Part shown: positions 8,421 through 16,539 of the stretch, one piece after another | Layout of the letters: every line of letters begins with the position of its first letter | Numbering within the stretch: the first letter of the stretch is position 1 | NCBI GenBank assembly: GCA_903895595.1 | Contig: CAITUP010000131.1 | Span: forward strand, 1 to 35,735 | Direction of reading: 5' to 3' | Length of the DNA: 35,735 nucleotides | Origin: an uncultured Acetobacteraceae bacterium | GTDB taxonomy: Bacteria > Pseudomonadota > Alphaproteobacteria > Acetobacterales > Acetobacteraceae | Notes under the pieces: generated by a model | Seen by the model: only the letters and a program-made list of their open reading frames with translations | Told to the model about the DNA's origin: nothing | Databases searched by the model: none | Position numbers and translations under genes: made by a program

Positions 8421-9335
8421 GTGACACGCGTGTCTGAAAATACCAAACCACCTTCCGAGAACGATCCAGGTCAAATCACCCTGGTTGCCGAAACCGTGCC
8501 CAACGCGGATAATAATCCGCTCCCCGATGTCGAAGCCCAAATGCGGCGCGCTCTTGGACTGTATGGCGGCATGCGCCCGCGCATGGACAATGAACGCACC
8601 GAACAACCTGTACGTATGATGGACAGGTTCGGGCCGCAGGGCGGCAACCAAGGACTGCACCGGCGCCGTTTCGTACAGGATGGCGAAATACCCGTCACCG
8701 TCGTCCGGCGCGACCCCCTCGCCGATAACGCCCCCGCCCCGCAATCCAGCCGCCTGCAACGCACCGAAGCCGCGCTGGCCGCCGAAACCGCCGCCCGAGA
8801 GCGCGCCGAACGGGCACTACACGACGCGCAAGCACAGATTGCGACGTTGCAGACGAAAATAGGTCATGCCGACCTCGCCCGCGCCGAAGCTGTCGATATC
8901 GCTCGGCGCGAACGCGATGCCGCCGCGACGCTGCGGGAATTCTCCGACAGCTTCAACGAACAAATACATCTGCTGAAAGAGCAGTTGGAAACAGCGGATA
9001 ATGCGCGCCGCACGTTGCAGGCCGCCGTCTCGGACGAACGCGCCGCACGTAAAAGCGCCGAACGGGCGCTGCGGGACGCGAACGACCGCGCGGATCGCGC
9101 CGAAGCAGCGTTGTCGTTGCTGGAACAAGAACAAGAGGAAGCGGCACAGCCGGAAGTCGAAACCCGTCGCGAGACCTGGGCCCGTCCGGTCGTCGCGCGC
9201 GCCCCCGAAATTGCGACTCCCCCGCGCCGAGGCCGCCCCCCCGGATCGAAAGCCGCTCCCAAACCCGTGGTGGCGACCGAAGCCGAACCAGTCAAATGGT
9301 GGCTGATGCCGTCTTCGAAAGCGAAGGGCCGGTAA
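8421..9335 (+). CDS. Coiled-coil protein with C-terminal AT-hook
   Basis: A 304-residue protein of unknown function. Residues 1-105 are polar and probably disordered. Residues ~110-245 form a long Ala/Glu/Arg coiled coil with repeated units such as AARERAERALHDAQ and AARKSAERALRDAN. The tail holds R270-G-R-P-P-G-S-K277, an AT-hook core (RGRP) that in other proteins binds the minor groove of AT-rich DNA, followed by EPVKWWLMP and a basic end. I infer a DNA-associated or nucleoid-bridging protein, but no catalytic motif is visible. The start is GTG 8421 or GTG 8430. A strong hairpin follows the stop by three bases. Confidence 0.72.
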   Translation: MTRVSENTKPPSENDPGQITLVAETVPNADNNPLPDVEAQMRRALGLYGGMRPRMDNERTEQPVRMMDRFGPQGGNQGLHRRRFVQDGEIPVTVVRRDPLADNAPAPQSSRLQRTEAALAAETAARERAERALHDAQAQIATLQTKIGHADLARAEAVDIARRERDAAATLREFSDSFNEQIHLLKEQLETADNARRTLQAAVSDERAARKSAERALRDANDRADRAEAALSLLEQEQEEAAQPEVETRRETWARPVVARAPEIATPPRRGRPPGSKAAPKPVVATEAEPVKWWLMPSSKAKGR

Positions 9336-9338
9336 AAG

Positions 9339-9365
9339 ATAAACGGGACCGACGGTCCCGTTTAT
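9339..9365. terminator. Bidirectional intrinsic terminator
   Basis: A perfect 12-base inverted repeat (ATAAACGGGACC and its complement) with a three-base loop lies between two convergent genes. AT-rich edges on both sides provide a short U tract in either direction. It starts 3 bases after the coiled-coil gene stop and ends 15 bases before the GST stop. Confidence 0.85.
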
Positions 9366-9380
9366 TGTCCTTGGCCGATA

Positions 9381-10007
9381 CTATCCGCGCGGCGGCGGAG
9401 CGGTATTCGTGAACGACGGGCGCGCGCTCAGTCGCGCGTAGTAGGCCATCAGGTTCTTGTGGCCCTCCAGAACGGCTTTGCTCTTTGGGAACATCATGCC
9501 GTAGTCCAGCATGGGCAGGACATTCATGTCGGCGAAGGTCAAGCTGTTGCCGGCCAAATATTCGCTACGGCCCAAGGCGTCGTCCAGGACCTTCGCGACT
9601 TTGGCGATTTCCGGCACAGCCGCGTCGATCTTCGCGGTATCCGGGCCTTTCTCCTTGTCGAAGAACACCGACGGCACCACCAGTTCCCGCATGATCCAGC
9701 GATCGACCTTCACATTGCCATAGGACACCCACTGCTCGCAGGCCGCGGCGCCGGCGGCATCGTCGGGGATGAATTTCGGTCCGGCAAAGGCCTTGTCGAT
9801 ATAGGTGGCGATGCCCTTGCTCTCGAACACGCCGACATCGCCGTGCCGCATGCAGGGAATCTGGCCGGCGGGGCTGATGGCGGTCACGTCCGGCGTGTGC
9901 GGGAAGGCGGGGTTCAGCTTGTAGGGAACACCCTTTTCCTCGCACAGCATGCGGACGGAGCGGACGTAGTTCGACATCGGAACTCCGATGATTTCCAGAT
10001 CGGCCAT
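9381..10007 (-). CDS. Glutathione S-transferase family protein
   Basis: A cytosolic GST-fold protein of 208 residues. The N-terminal thioredoxin-like domain runs MADLEIIGVPMSNYVRSVRM with an S/N pair where the catalytic serine lies in theta/phi-like classes. The glutathione gamma-glutamyl site is FESKGIATYID, equivalent to the E-S pair of the family. The helical C-terminal domain contains YLAGNSLTFADMNVLPMLDY, the usual N-capping box. The likely role is glutathione conjugation or peroxide/xenobiotic detoxification; the substrate is unknown. The ATG at 10007 is chosen by family alignment. Confidence 0.9.
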   Translation of the reverse strand: MADLEIIGVPMSNYVRSVRMLCEEKGVPYKLNPAFPHTPDVTAISPAGQIPCMRHGDVGVFESKGIATYIDKAFAGPKFIPDDAAGAAACEQWVSYGNVKVDRWIMRELVVPSVFFDKEKGPDTAKIDAAVPEIAKVAKVLDDALGRSEYLAGNSLTFADMNVLPMLDYGMMFPKSKAVLEGHKNLMAYYARLSARPSFTNTAPPPRG

Positions 10008-10081
10008 GGATTGCGTTTCCTTTCGGGGTGAGCGGCGGCACCTTAAGTGGGGCGCCGCGAGGCTGTCCACCGCGGCGCGGT

Positions 10082-10197
10082 TATACCAACCGAACTAACC
10101 ACTGAGCACCGAAATTCGCCACATCGTCATGCCGACGCAGGTCGGCATGACGATGTGGCACGCGCCTGTGTGTCAATGGTTAGGCCCGCTGGTATTA
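10082..10197. repeat. MITE-like repeat, copy 2, with terminal inverted repeats
   Basis: A 116-base non-coding element. Its ends are related inverted repeats: the left reads TATACCAACCGAACTAACCA; the right, on the other strand, reads AATACCAGCGGGCCTAACCA. In the middle sits a perfect 19-base hairpin (10118-10136 with 10141-10159, loop GCAG). The blocks CCATTGACACAC and CGTCATGCCGAC are shared with 139-253. It carries no coding capacity, so a transposase elsewhere would be needed for movement. Confidence 0.7.
10118..10159. repeat. Perfect 19-bp hairpin inside the MITE-like element
   Basis: Left arm GCCACATCGTCATGCCGAC, right arm its exact reverse complement, loop GCAG. There is no U tract, so a palindromic element core is more likely than an intrinsic terminator. 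Confidence 0.85.
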
Positions 10198-10263
10198 CGT
10201 CTGGGCAGACGGGCCGTCTTCCCCAATCCGTGTCTTGGGCGCGTTGGCCGGATGGGGTTCGGC

Positions 10264-10710
10264 TTAAGCCTTCTTCACCCAGCCCCTCGGTCCCTGCTGC
10301 CAATAGGCCAGGGTGTGGCCCGCGGCTTTCGCGGTCTTCCAGCGTTGCCGGGCCGCGGCGACGTCGTCCTCCCGATTGCCGTCGAACAGGTCGAAGACGC
10401 GGTCGTACGCGTCCAACCGGGCTGCATCGGCGCCATCGACCAGAAACAGGAAGCGGGCGCCGTTGGCGGCTTCGTCCGATGTGGATAGCCAGACCGGTTG
10501 CAGGTCCGGGTCGCCGTCGGCCTCGGTCCCGTGCGGGAGCCAATCCGGTTCCGGCGCCTGCCACAGGGTTTTGTCCAGGGCTTTGACGCTGTCGTCGTTC
10601 CGGCACAGCACCAGCGCCCGTTGCCCGGCGGCGACGGTGCGGCCCAGCAGCTGGGGCAAGGCCTGCCCCAGCGCGGTGCGAGTCAGATGATAGAACCCGA
10701 CCTCGGCCAT
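10264..10710 (-). CDS. holC: DNA polymerase III subunit chi
   Basis: A 148-residue homologue of HolC. It begins MAEVGFYHLTRTALGQALPQLL, continues with the conserved VLCRNDDSVKALDKTLW block, and contains DPDLQPVWLST and RFLFLVDGA. Chi links the clamp loader (via psi in E. coli) to single-strand-binding protein at the replication fork. Its ATG shares one base with the pepA stop (TAATG), giving the conserved pepA-holC order and tight translational coupling. Confidence 0.92.
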   Translation of the reverse strand: MAEVGFYHLTRTALGQALPQLLGRTVAAGQRALVLCRNDDSVKALDKTLWQAPEPDWLPHGTEADGDPDLQPVWLSTSDEAANGARFLFLVDGADAARLDAYDRVFDLFDGNREDDVAAARQRWKTAKAAGHTLAYWQQGPRGWVKKA

Positions 10711-12179
10711 TAGTCCTCGTAATGTTCGGCGACGAGCCGATCCAGCAGCCGCACGCCGAACGCGGTGGCGCCCTTCGGGATCGTGGGCGAATCCTTGCTG
10801 CTCCAGGCCATGCCGGCGATGTCCAGATGCGCCCAGGGCTTCTTGTTGACGAAGCGCTGGATAAATTGCGCCGCGGTGATCGATCCGCCCGGCCGTCCGC
10901 CGACGTTCTTCATGTCGGCGATGTCGGACTTGATCTGCTTGTCGTAGTTGTCGTGCAGCGGCATGCGCCACAGTTTCTCGCCGGTATGCTCGCCGGCCTT
11001 GCTCAGCCGTTCGGACAATGAGTCGTTGTTGGAGAACAGACCGCCGTATTCATGCCCCAGGCCGATGATGATCGCCCCCGTCAGCGTGGCCAGATTGACC
11101 ATGAACTTGGGATCGTACTTCTCCTGCGCATACCAAAGCACATCCGCCAGCACCAAACGGCCCTCGGCGTCGGTGTTGATCACCTCGATGGTCTGGCCGG
11201 AGTAGCTGGTCACCACGTCGCCGGGCCGTTGGGCGTTGCCGGACGGCATGTTTTCCACCAGCCCGACCAGCCCGATGGCGTTGACCTTGGCCTTACGGCC
11301 GGCGAGCGCCGCCATTAGGCCGATGACCGCACCGGCGCCGGCCATGTCCCATTTCATGTCCTCCATGCCGCCGGCCGGCTTGATGCTGATGCCGCCGGTG
11401 TCGAAGGTGACGCCCTTGCCGACGAAGACGACGGGCTTGGAATCGGATTTTTTGCCGCCGTTCCAGTGCATCACCACCATGCGGGCTTCATTGACGCTGC
11501 CCTGCGCCACGCCCAGCAGCGCGCCGAAGCCCAGCTTTCCCATTTCCTCGGGGCCGAGCACCTCCACTGTCAGGCCGAGTGCGGCGAGCTTTTCGCAGCG
11601 GGAGGCCATTTCGGCGGGGTTCAGGACGTTCGGCGGCTCGCTGACGAGATCGCGGGTCAGGAAGACGCCTTTGGCAACGCCTTGCAGCGGCTCGAACGCG
11701 GATTTCGCCTTACCGGCATTGGCGGTCATCACGGTCAGACCGGTCAGCTTCGGCTTGTCCTCGGCCTTTTCCTTGGTGCGGTACCGGTCGAACCGGTAGC
11801 CGCGCAGCACCGCGCCCAGCGCGACCTCGGCCGCCTGACCGGATTTCAGCGCATCGGCCGCGACAGCGACTTTGGTTTCACGGCCTAGGGCGGCGACAAT
11901 CGCGCCGCCGGCATCTTCCAGCGTGGTCTGCTTGACGTCGTCTTCCTTGCCCAGGCCGACGGCGAGCACCCGCGACAACCCGGCCCCAGGTGCCAGAATG
12001 GCGCAGGTCTTGCCCTTGCCGCCCTTGAATTCCGCGACCGAGAACGCCCGAGCAATGGCTCCGTCGGTGGCTTCGTCGGCTTGCTGCCAGAGGCCGGACG
12101 GTTTCGCGTCCTCGTGAATCAGCAGAACGAGGGCGCCGGATTTCGGCAGTTCCGGTTTGGCGAAGGCGATGTCGAGCAT
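10710..12179 (-). CDS. pepA: Leucyl aminopeptidase (M17)
   Basis: A cytosolic two-metal exopeptidase of 489 residues that removes N-terminal amino acids. The family signature NTDAEGRL is at N335-L342, and further metal and active-site elements are VGKGVTFDTGGISIKP and KWDMAGAGAV. The divergent N-terminal domain (residues 1-165) is typical of the family. The ATG at 12179 starts MLDIAFAKPELPK; the frame is open far upstream but that part overlaps the divergent tRNA-modification gene. It lies upstream of holC in an operon. Some PepA proteins also bind DNA; nothing here shows whether this one does. Confidence 0.95.
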   Translation of the reverse strand: MLDIAFAKPELPKSGALVLLIHEDAKPSGLWQQADEATDGAIARAFSVAEFKGGKGKTCAILAPGAGLSRVLAVGLGKEDDVKQTTLEDAGGAIVAALGRETKVAVAADALKSGQAAEVALGAVLRGYRFDRYRTKEKAEDKPKLTGLTVMTANAGKAKSAFEPLQGVAKGVFLTRDLVSEPPNVLNPAEMASRCEKLAALGLTVEVLGPEEMGKLGFGALLGVAQGSVNEARMVVMHWNGGKKSDSKPVVFVGKGVTFDTGGISIKPAGGMEDMKWDMAGAGAVIGLMAALAGRKAKVNAIGLVGLVENMPSGNAQRPGDVVTSYSGQTIEVINTDAEGRLVLADVLWYAQEKYDPKFMVNLATLTGAIIIGLGHEYGGLFSNNDSLSERLSKAGEHTGEKLWRMPLHDNYDKQIKSDIADMKNVGGRPGGSITAAQFIQRFVNKKPWAHLDIAGMAWSSKDSPTIPKGATAFGVRLLDRLVAEHYED

Positions 12180-12269
12180 GCGTTGGGACCCCTGACTTTC
12201 GGTAACACGCGTTTTACCCCCGCGTTCGGGGCTTTGCCATGCCTGCTTTCGGCCGTTATTGACCGGGGC

Positions 12270-13232
12270 ATGACAGAACTTCTGCGCGACGACGAAACCG
12301 GGATATCGCGAGCGGCTGGGCTGCTGCGGGATGGGGCGCTGGTGGCGTTCGGGACGGAGACTGTTTACGGGCTGGGTGCGGATGCGACCAACGCGGACGC
12401 GGTCGCCGGGATTTTCGCCGCGAAGGGTCGGCCGCATTTCAATCCATTGATTTGCCACTACGATTCGGCGGATGCGGCGTTCCGCCATGTTGTGCCGGAT
12501 GCGCGCGCGCAGGTCCTGGCGGCGGCGTTCTGGCCGGGGCCGCTGACCGTGGTGCTGCCGCGCCGCGACGATTGTCCGGTCGCGCTGCTGACCGGCGCCG
12601 GGCTGGACACGCTGGCGGTGCGGGTGCCGGCGCATCGATCGGGTCTCGCGCTGTTGCGTGCGGTGGGGCGTCCGGTGGCCGCGCCGTCCGCCAACCGCTC
12701 CGGTCAGGTCAGTCCGACCACGGCGGCGCATGTGCTGGCAGGGCTCGAAGGCCGGATCGCCGCCATCGTCGACAGCGGGCCGTGCGTCGTGGGGGTCGAA
12801 TCGACGGTGCTCGACCTGAGCGGTCCCCAAGCGGTCCTGCTGCGGCCCGGCGGTGCCACGCTGGAAGCGATCGAGGCCGCGATCGGGCCGGTTGTGCAAG
12901 GGGCGACGCCGGGGGCGGCGTTACGGTCGCCGGGTCTGCTGTCATCCCATTACGCCCCGTCGCTGCCGGTGCGGCTGAACGCCGAAAAGGTCGGTGCGGA
13001 CGAGGCATTGTTGGCGTTCGGTGCGCCGCTATCGGGGGCGGGCGCGACATTTTCGCTCAGTGCCAACGGCGATACCGCCGAAGCGGCCGCGCGGTTGTTC
13101 GAGGGGCTGCGGGCGTTGGATACCGAAGGGCGGCGTTTGGGGCTGCGCGGTATCGCGGTGATGCCGGTGCCGGCGACCGGTCTGGGGCTGGCCATCCGCG
13201 ATCGTTTGCAGAGGGCAGCGGCGCCGCGTTAG
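12270..13232 (+). CDS. L-threonylcarbamoyladenylate synthase, Sua5 type
   Basis: A 320-residue enzyme. The YrdC fold shows the binding motif GLVAFGTETVYGLGADATN-type sequence near residue 25 (FGTETVYGLGADATN), KGRPHFNPL, PGPLTVVLPR and the SANRSGQVSPTTA block. A linker SPGLLSSHYAP near residue 225 leads to a C-terminal Sua5 domain. The length and HYAP linker mark it as Sua5 rather than short TsaC. It makes threonylcarbamoyl-AMP from threonine, bicarbonate and ATP for the t6A37 modification of ANN-decoding tRNAs. The ATG at 12270 has GGGG directly upstream. It is divergent from pepA (90 bases). Confidence 0.94.
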   Translation: MTELLRDDETGISRAAGLLRDGALVAFGTETVYGLGADATNADAVAGIFAAKGRPHFNPLICHYDSADAAFRHVVPDARAQVLAAAFWPGPLTVVLPRRDDCPVALLTGAGLDTLAVRVPAHRSGLALLRAVGRPVAAPSANRSGQVSPTTAAHVLAGLEGRIAAIVDSGPCVVGVESTVLDLSGPQAVLLRPGGATLEAIEAAIGPVVQGATPGAALRSPGLLSSHYAPSLPVRLNAEKVGADEALLAFGAPLSGAGATFSLSANGDTAEAAARLFEGLRALDTEGRRLGLRGIAVMPVPATGLGLAIRDRLQRAAAPR

Positions 13233-13729
13233 CGGCCGATCGCGTCGGCGACGATTTTGGCGAAAACCTTGTCCAGTTCCTTAGCCATGGCGTCCAGCTT
13301 TTGGCTGCGATACGGCTGGAAGACGGCGGAAGGACGGCGGTAGGCGAGCGCGGCCTTGCCGTTAGGGGTGGCGAAGACATGGATGGGGATCGGTGCTTCC
13401 AACCCCGCGGCGGGCTCCGCCTGCAACATGCGGACGGCGTAGTCGTTCCGAAAAATCATCGTCACCGCGTCGCCCGGGATACGAACGCCGCGTTTTTCGG
13501 CGCCGGCCGACGCGGATGCCTTGGCAACGACGAGCATGTCGTTTTTTGTCGCGGATTCCTCCAGCCGGGTCTGCAGGGTTTCGAAATCGTAGGGCGAAGC
13601 GAGGGAAATAATGGAGGCCGGTACGGCAGCCATCGCAGGCCTGTATAAATTGCTTGAGCAAGCCATTATTGAATAGAAAACCAATGCAACAACTGTTGCG
13701 GATGTCCGAAAAACTATCGAGCGTATCAT
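13229..13729 (-). CDS. DUF302 domain protein, exported
   Basis: A 166-residue protein. The N-terminal signal is MIRSIVFRTSATVVALVFYS followed by IMACSS, a possible but atypical lipobox; otherwise cleavage would fall near AMAAVPA. The mature part fits DUF302: SPYDFETLQTRLEESA, VRIPGDAVTMIFRND, EAPIPIHVFATPNGKAALAYRRPSAVF. DUF302 is a small alpha/beta domain of unknown function found in periplasmic and sulfur- or metal-related proteins. The stop overlaps the end of the convergent Sua5 gene by three bases. Confidence 0.8.
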   Translation of the reverse strand: MIRSIVFRTSATVVALVFYSIMACSSNLYRPAMAAVPASIISLASPYDFETLQTRLEESATKNDMLVVAKASASAGAEKRGVRIPGDAVTMIFRNDYAVRMLQAEPAAGLEAPIPIHVFATPNGKAALAYRRPSAVFQPYRSQKLDAMAKELDKVFAKIVADAIGR

Positions 13730-13841
13730 TTTCTGTGCGCCTCCGGTATTTTCGATGGAAGAGGCCTGTGTAATCGCCAAATCGCCAGCGGGTCCATCCG
13801 CGCCGGGGTCGGGAATTGTCGTTCCGATAGAGGAATACCGG

Positions 13842-14579
13842 CTACCGCCGCCTGCGGCGGGGAACGGTCGAGGCCGTGACGATCTCGCAGTCCGGCAGTC
13901 CCGCCAGGACAGAAAGATCGGCGATTTTCGTGCCGCGCACGTCGATCCGGCGCAACCGCGTCAGCCCAGCCAGCGGCCGCGGATCGGAAACCGGGGTGTC
14001 GCCGAGGTCGAGGAATTCCAGCGCCGTCAACCCCGCCAGCGGGGACAGATCGGCAACGCGGGTGCTGGCGAGTTCCAGGCTCCGCAGCCGGTGCAACCCG
14101 GCCAAGGGCGCGATGTCGGTGACCGGCGTACCGCCGACATCCACGCGTTCGAGCCGCGTCAGACCGGCCAGCGGCGAAAGATCGGCGACCAGCGTGCCGG
14201 TCAAATAGCAGCTTTCCAATCCCGTCATGCCCCGCAACGGCGCGATATCGGCAACGGCGGTCATGGACAGGATCAGGCTGCGCATCGCGGTCATTCCCGC
14301 CAAAGCCGCGATGTCGGCGATCCGCGTCAGCCGCAGGTCGAGGTCCCGCAGCGCCGTCAGGCCGGTCAACGGTGTCAGATCGGCGACGAACGTCCGCGTC
14401 AGCACCAGCCGCCGCAGCGCCGTCAATCCCGCCACGGGCGTCAGATCGGCCGTCAGCGCGAGGCCCAGATTCAGCGCCGTTATCGTCTCCCGCATCGCCA
14501 GCGGCGGCGCGATTCCGGCCAGAATGCCGGCGACGATATCCTCCAAACCCGGATTGTTGTCCGCGAGCGCTGGCGTCAT
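13842..14579 (-). CDS. Leucine-rich-repeat protein (22-residue repeats)
   Basis: A 245-residue protein made almost wholly of LRRs. After about 30 helical residues come nine near-identical 22-residue units of the form TALRxLxLxxTxVADLSPLAGL, ending in a basic RRRRR tail. There is no signal peptide or membrane anchor, so it is probably cytoplasmic. The repeats resemble internalin/LRR_4-type solenoids used for protein-protein contact. The 66-base DNA repeats are also evident and could promote unit gain or loss. The ATG at 14579 has a GGAGGGGAGA ribosome site. It is divergent from a GST gene. The partner is unknown. Confidence 0.82.
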   Translation of the reverse strand: MTPALADNNPGLEDIVAGILAGIAPPLAMRETITALNLGLALTADLTPVAGLTALRRLVLTRTFVADLTPLTGLTALRDLDLRLTRIADIAALAGMTAMRSLILSMTAVADIAPLRGMTGLESCYLTGTLVADLSPLAGLTRLERVDVGGTPVTDIAPLAGLHRLRSLELASTRVADLSPLAGLTALEFLDLGDTPVSDPRPLAGLTRLRRIDVRGTKIADLSVLAGLPDCEIVTASTVPRRRRR

Positions 14580-14651
14580 CGGTCTCCCCTCCCTTTCCTC
14601 GGCCGCCGTGGTCGCGCAAATTGCGTCCCGTGTCACGTAACGGAGGAAACC

Positions 14652-15260
14652 ATGCTGCGCATTCACGGCTCACCGAAGTCCCGCGCTGTCCGCACCTTGT
14701 GGGTGGCGGCCGAGTTGGGGCTGGCTTACGACCATAACGACATGCTGCCGCGCTCCCCCGGGACGCGCTCGACGGAGTATCTGGCGCTGAACGGCAACGG
14801 CCGCGTGCCGACGATCGAGGACGACGGGTTCGTGCTGTACGAATCCATGGCGATCAACATGTATCTGGCGAAAAAGCACAACAGCCCACTGTATCCCAAG
14901 GACCCGCGCAACGAGGCGCTGATGTGGCAGTGGAGCCTGTGGGAAACCGACCGCCTGGACCGGCAATTGGTGAACTACGTCAACCACACCGGTGCTCTGC
15001 CAGAAGCGCAGCGCGACAAGGCGGTCGCCGATGCCGCCTGGGCGGAGATTCCGCCGGCGATGACGGTCCTGAACAATGCGTTGAGCAAGGCGAAATGGCT
15101 CGCCGGGGACGATTTCAGCGTCGCCGACCTGAATGTGGCCGGCGCGCTGTTCCGTGGCTTGTCGATGGACCTGTCCGCCTGGCCGCATGTCGCGGAATGG
15201 CTGGCACGCTGCTGGGCTCGGCCAGCGGCGCAGAAGGCGAAGGCGATGCGGGAGGCCTGA
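14652..15260 (+). CDS. Glutathione S-transferase family protein
   Basis: A 202-residue GST-fold protein. The N-terminal domain MLRIHGSPKSRAVRTLWVAAELGL carries the S/R residues near the catalytic position, NGNGRVPTIEDDGFVLYESMAI is the glutathione-binding loop with the ES pair, and KWLAGDDFSVADLNVAGAL is the C-terminal helical capping motif. GGAGGAAACC precedes the ATG at 14652. It is distinct from the GST at 9381-10007 and likely detoxifying; the substrate is unknown. It is divergent from the LRR gene (72 bases). Confidence 0.92.
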   Translation: MLRIHGSPKSRAVRTLWVAAELGLAYDHNDMLPRSPGTRSTEYLALNGNGRVPTIEDDGFVLYESMAINMYLAKKHNSPLYPKDPRNEALMWQWSLWETDRLDRQLVNYVNHTGALPEAQRDKAVADAAWAEIPPAMTVLNNALSKAKWLAGDDFSVADLNVAGALFRGLSMDLSAWPHVAEWLARCWARPAAQKAKAMREA

Positions 15261-15272
15261 GGTTCGGGCGTC

Positions 15273-15373
15273 CGCGCGCAGGTCGCGGAGGAAGTGAAAG
15301 CCGCGGAGGTCGCCGAGGGATCCGTACGCTCCGCGACCTTCGCGGCTTAATCTTCCTCACCGACCTCCGCGCG
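15273..15373. repeat. Long imperfect palindrome between convergent genes
   Basis: About 100 bases fold on themselves. The left arm CGCGCAGGTCGCGGAGGAAG...AAGCCGCGGAGGTCGCCGAG pairs with the right arm, which on the other strand reads CGCGCGGAGGTCGGTGAGGAAGATT...AAGCCGCGAAGGTCGCGGAG. It is GC-rich with internal repeats of GCGGAGGTCG. It lies between the GST and MetX-like gene ends and could act as a transcription barrier, but its size and internal repetition suggest a dispersed extragenic element. Confidence 0.7.
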
Positions 15374-15417
15374 AAACATCTGGACGCAATGACCGCTCGG
15401 ACCTCTCCAGGAAGGTC

Positions 15418-16446
15418 TCAAGCCTCCAGCTTCCGGATAAACGCCGCCAGAGCGGGCGCCCATTTGTCGGCGTCGGCGCCGGAAGCCAGATGCCCATGCT
15501 CGCTCACCAGCTCGAAATACGTCGCGTCCACGCCCGCCGCTGTCAGGCCGGCGATCACGTCGGGCGCCAAGGTCGGCGGGAACAGCGCGTCGGTCGTGGA
15601 CAGCACATACAGCACCGGCACCCGGATTTTCGCGTAGTCGCGCCGGACGTCGTAGGTTTCCATCGCGCGGCCCAGAATGAACAGAGAGTTCGCGTCGAAC
15701 ACATCCGCCCACCCGCTGGCGATGCGGTGCAGTTCGGCGTCGCGCGCCGCCGGGTCGGGGAAACGGTCTTTCAGGCTGTCCGCCATCCCGTAGCGGGTCA
15801 GCGTGTCGATCCGTAGCCGGGTCATTGTCCCCTTCACGCCGCCGTTCTCGTAGTAGTCGCCGTTGTTCCAGTTGGGATCGTCGCCGAACCATTTCATCAG
15901 CCCGGCGACCCGGTCCGACTGCGGTGGCAGCGGAGACGTCACCACCGGCACGATCCCGTCCATGAATTTTGGAAATGTCACGCCCCACTGAAACGCCTGG
16001 AACCCGCCATAGGACGGCCCGACCACGGCGCGCAGATGCGTCACGCCGAGATGCGTCAGCAGATGGTGCTGCGCGGTGACGATGTCCTCGACCGCGATGA
16101 CCGGAAACGACGACCCGTAAGGCTTTCCGGTCCGTGGATCGATGGACGCCGCGTTGGTCGACCCGTAGCTCGACCCCAGCATGTTGGAGCACACGACGAA
16201 ATACCGGTCGGTGTCGATCGGCGCGCCAGGCCCGACCAGTGTGCTCCATGCCCCCTCCGACGAGGCGACGCCCGGTTCGATCATGCGGGGGCCGCTGGTG
16301 TAGCCGTGCGTCACCAGAATGGCGTTGCGGCCGTTCGGTTGCAGCTGGCCGCGGGTGACATAGGCGATCGTCGCCTCCGGCAGCACCGCGCCCGAAGCCA
16401 GATGAAAATCCCGTATGGTGAAGCTGCCTTGCGCGATGTCGGTCAT
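15418..16446 (-). CDS. MetX-like alpha/beta-fold acyltransferase/hydrolase
   Basis: A 342-residue member of the homoserine O-acetyltransferase (MetX) branch of alpha/beta hydrolases. The nucleophile elbow is GPSYGG with S145, D286 lies in STTDALFP, and the His is in SEHGH (H317 or H319). ILVTHGYTSGP gives the oxyanion region. In true MetX the elbow is usually GGSMGG and the enzyme acetylates homoserine for methionine synthesis. The altered elbow and weak N-terminal match leave the substrate open, and a hydrolase is equally likely. The ATG has GGGGGGAAA upstream. It is divergent from sodC. Confidence 0.85.
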   Translation of the reverse strand: MTDIAQGSFTIRDFHLASGAVLPEATIAYVTRGQLQPNGRNAILVTHGYTSGPRMIEPGVASSEGAWSTLVGPGAPIDTDRYFVVCSNMLGSSYGSTNAASIDPRTGKPYGSSFPVIAVEDIVTAQHHLLTHLGVTHLRAVVGPSYGGFQAFQWGVTFPKFMDGIVPVVTSPLPPQSDRVAGLMKWFGDDPNWNNGDYYENGGVKGTMTRLRIDTLTRYGMADSLKDRFPDPAARDAELHRIASGWADVFDANSLFILGRAMETYDVRRDYAKIRVPVLYVLSTTDALFPPTLAPDVIAGLTAAGVDATYFELVSEHGHLASGADADKWAPALAAFIRKLEA

Positions 16447-16539
16447 GGTTTCCCCCCGTCGTGACATGTGTGTTGCCGCATTGCTTAGCATGCGGGGAAA
16501 TGCGAATCAGGCCCCCATCCAAATGAAAAGAGGTATCGG

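Noticed and set aside
12180..12899. Upstream extension of the pepA frame by about 240 codons
   Set aside because: It runs antisense through the Sua5 gene and lacks family resemblance; ATG 12179 gives the normal PepA length.
13845..13862. CCGCCGC...GCGGCGG palindrome at the LRR 3' end
   Set aside because: It encodes the Arg-rich tail of the LRR protein and has no U tract, so I do not call it a terminator.
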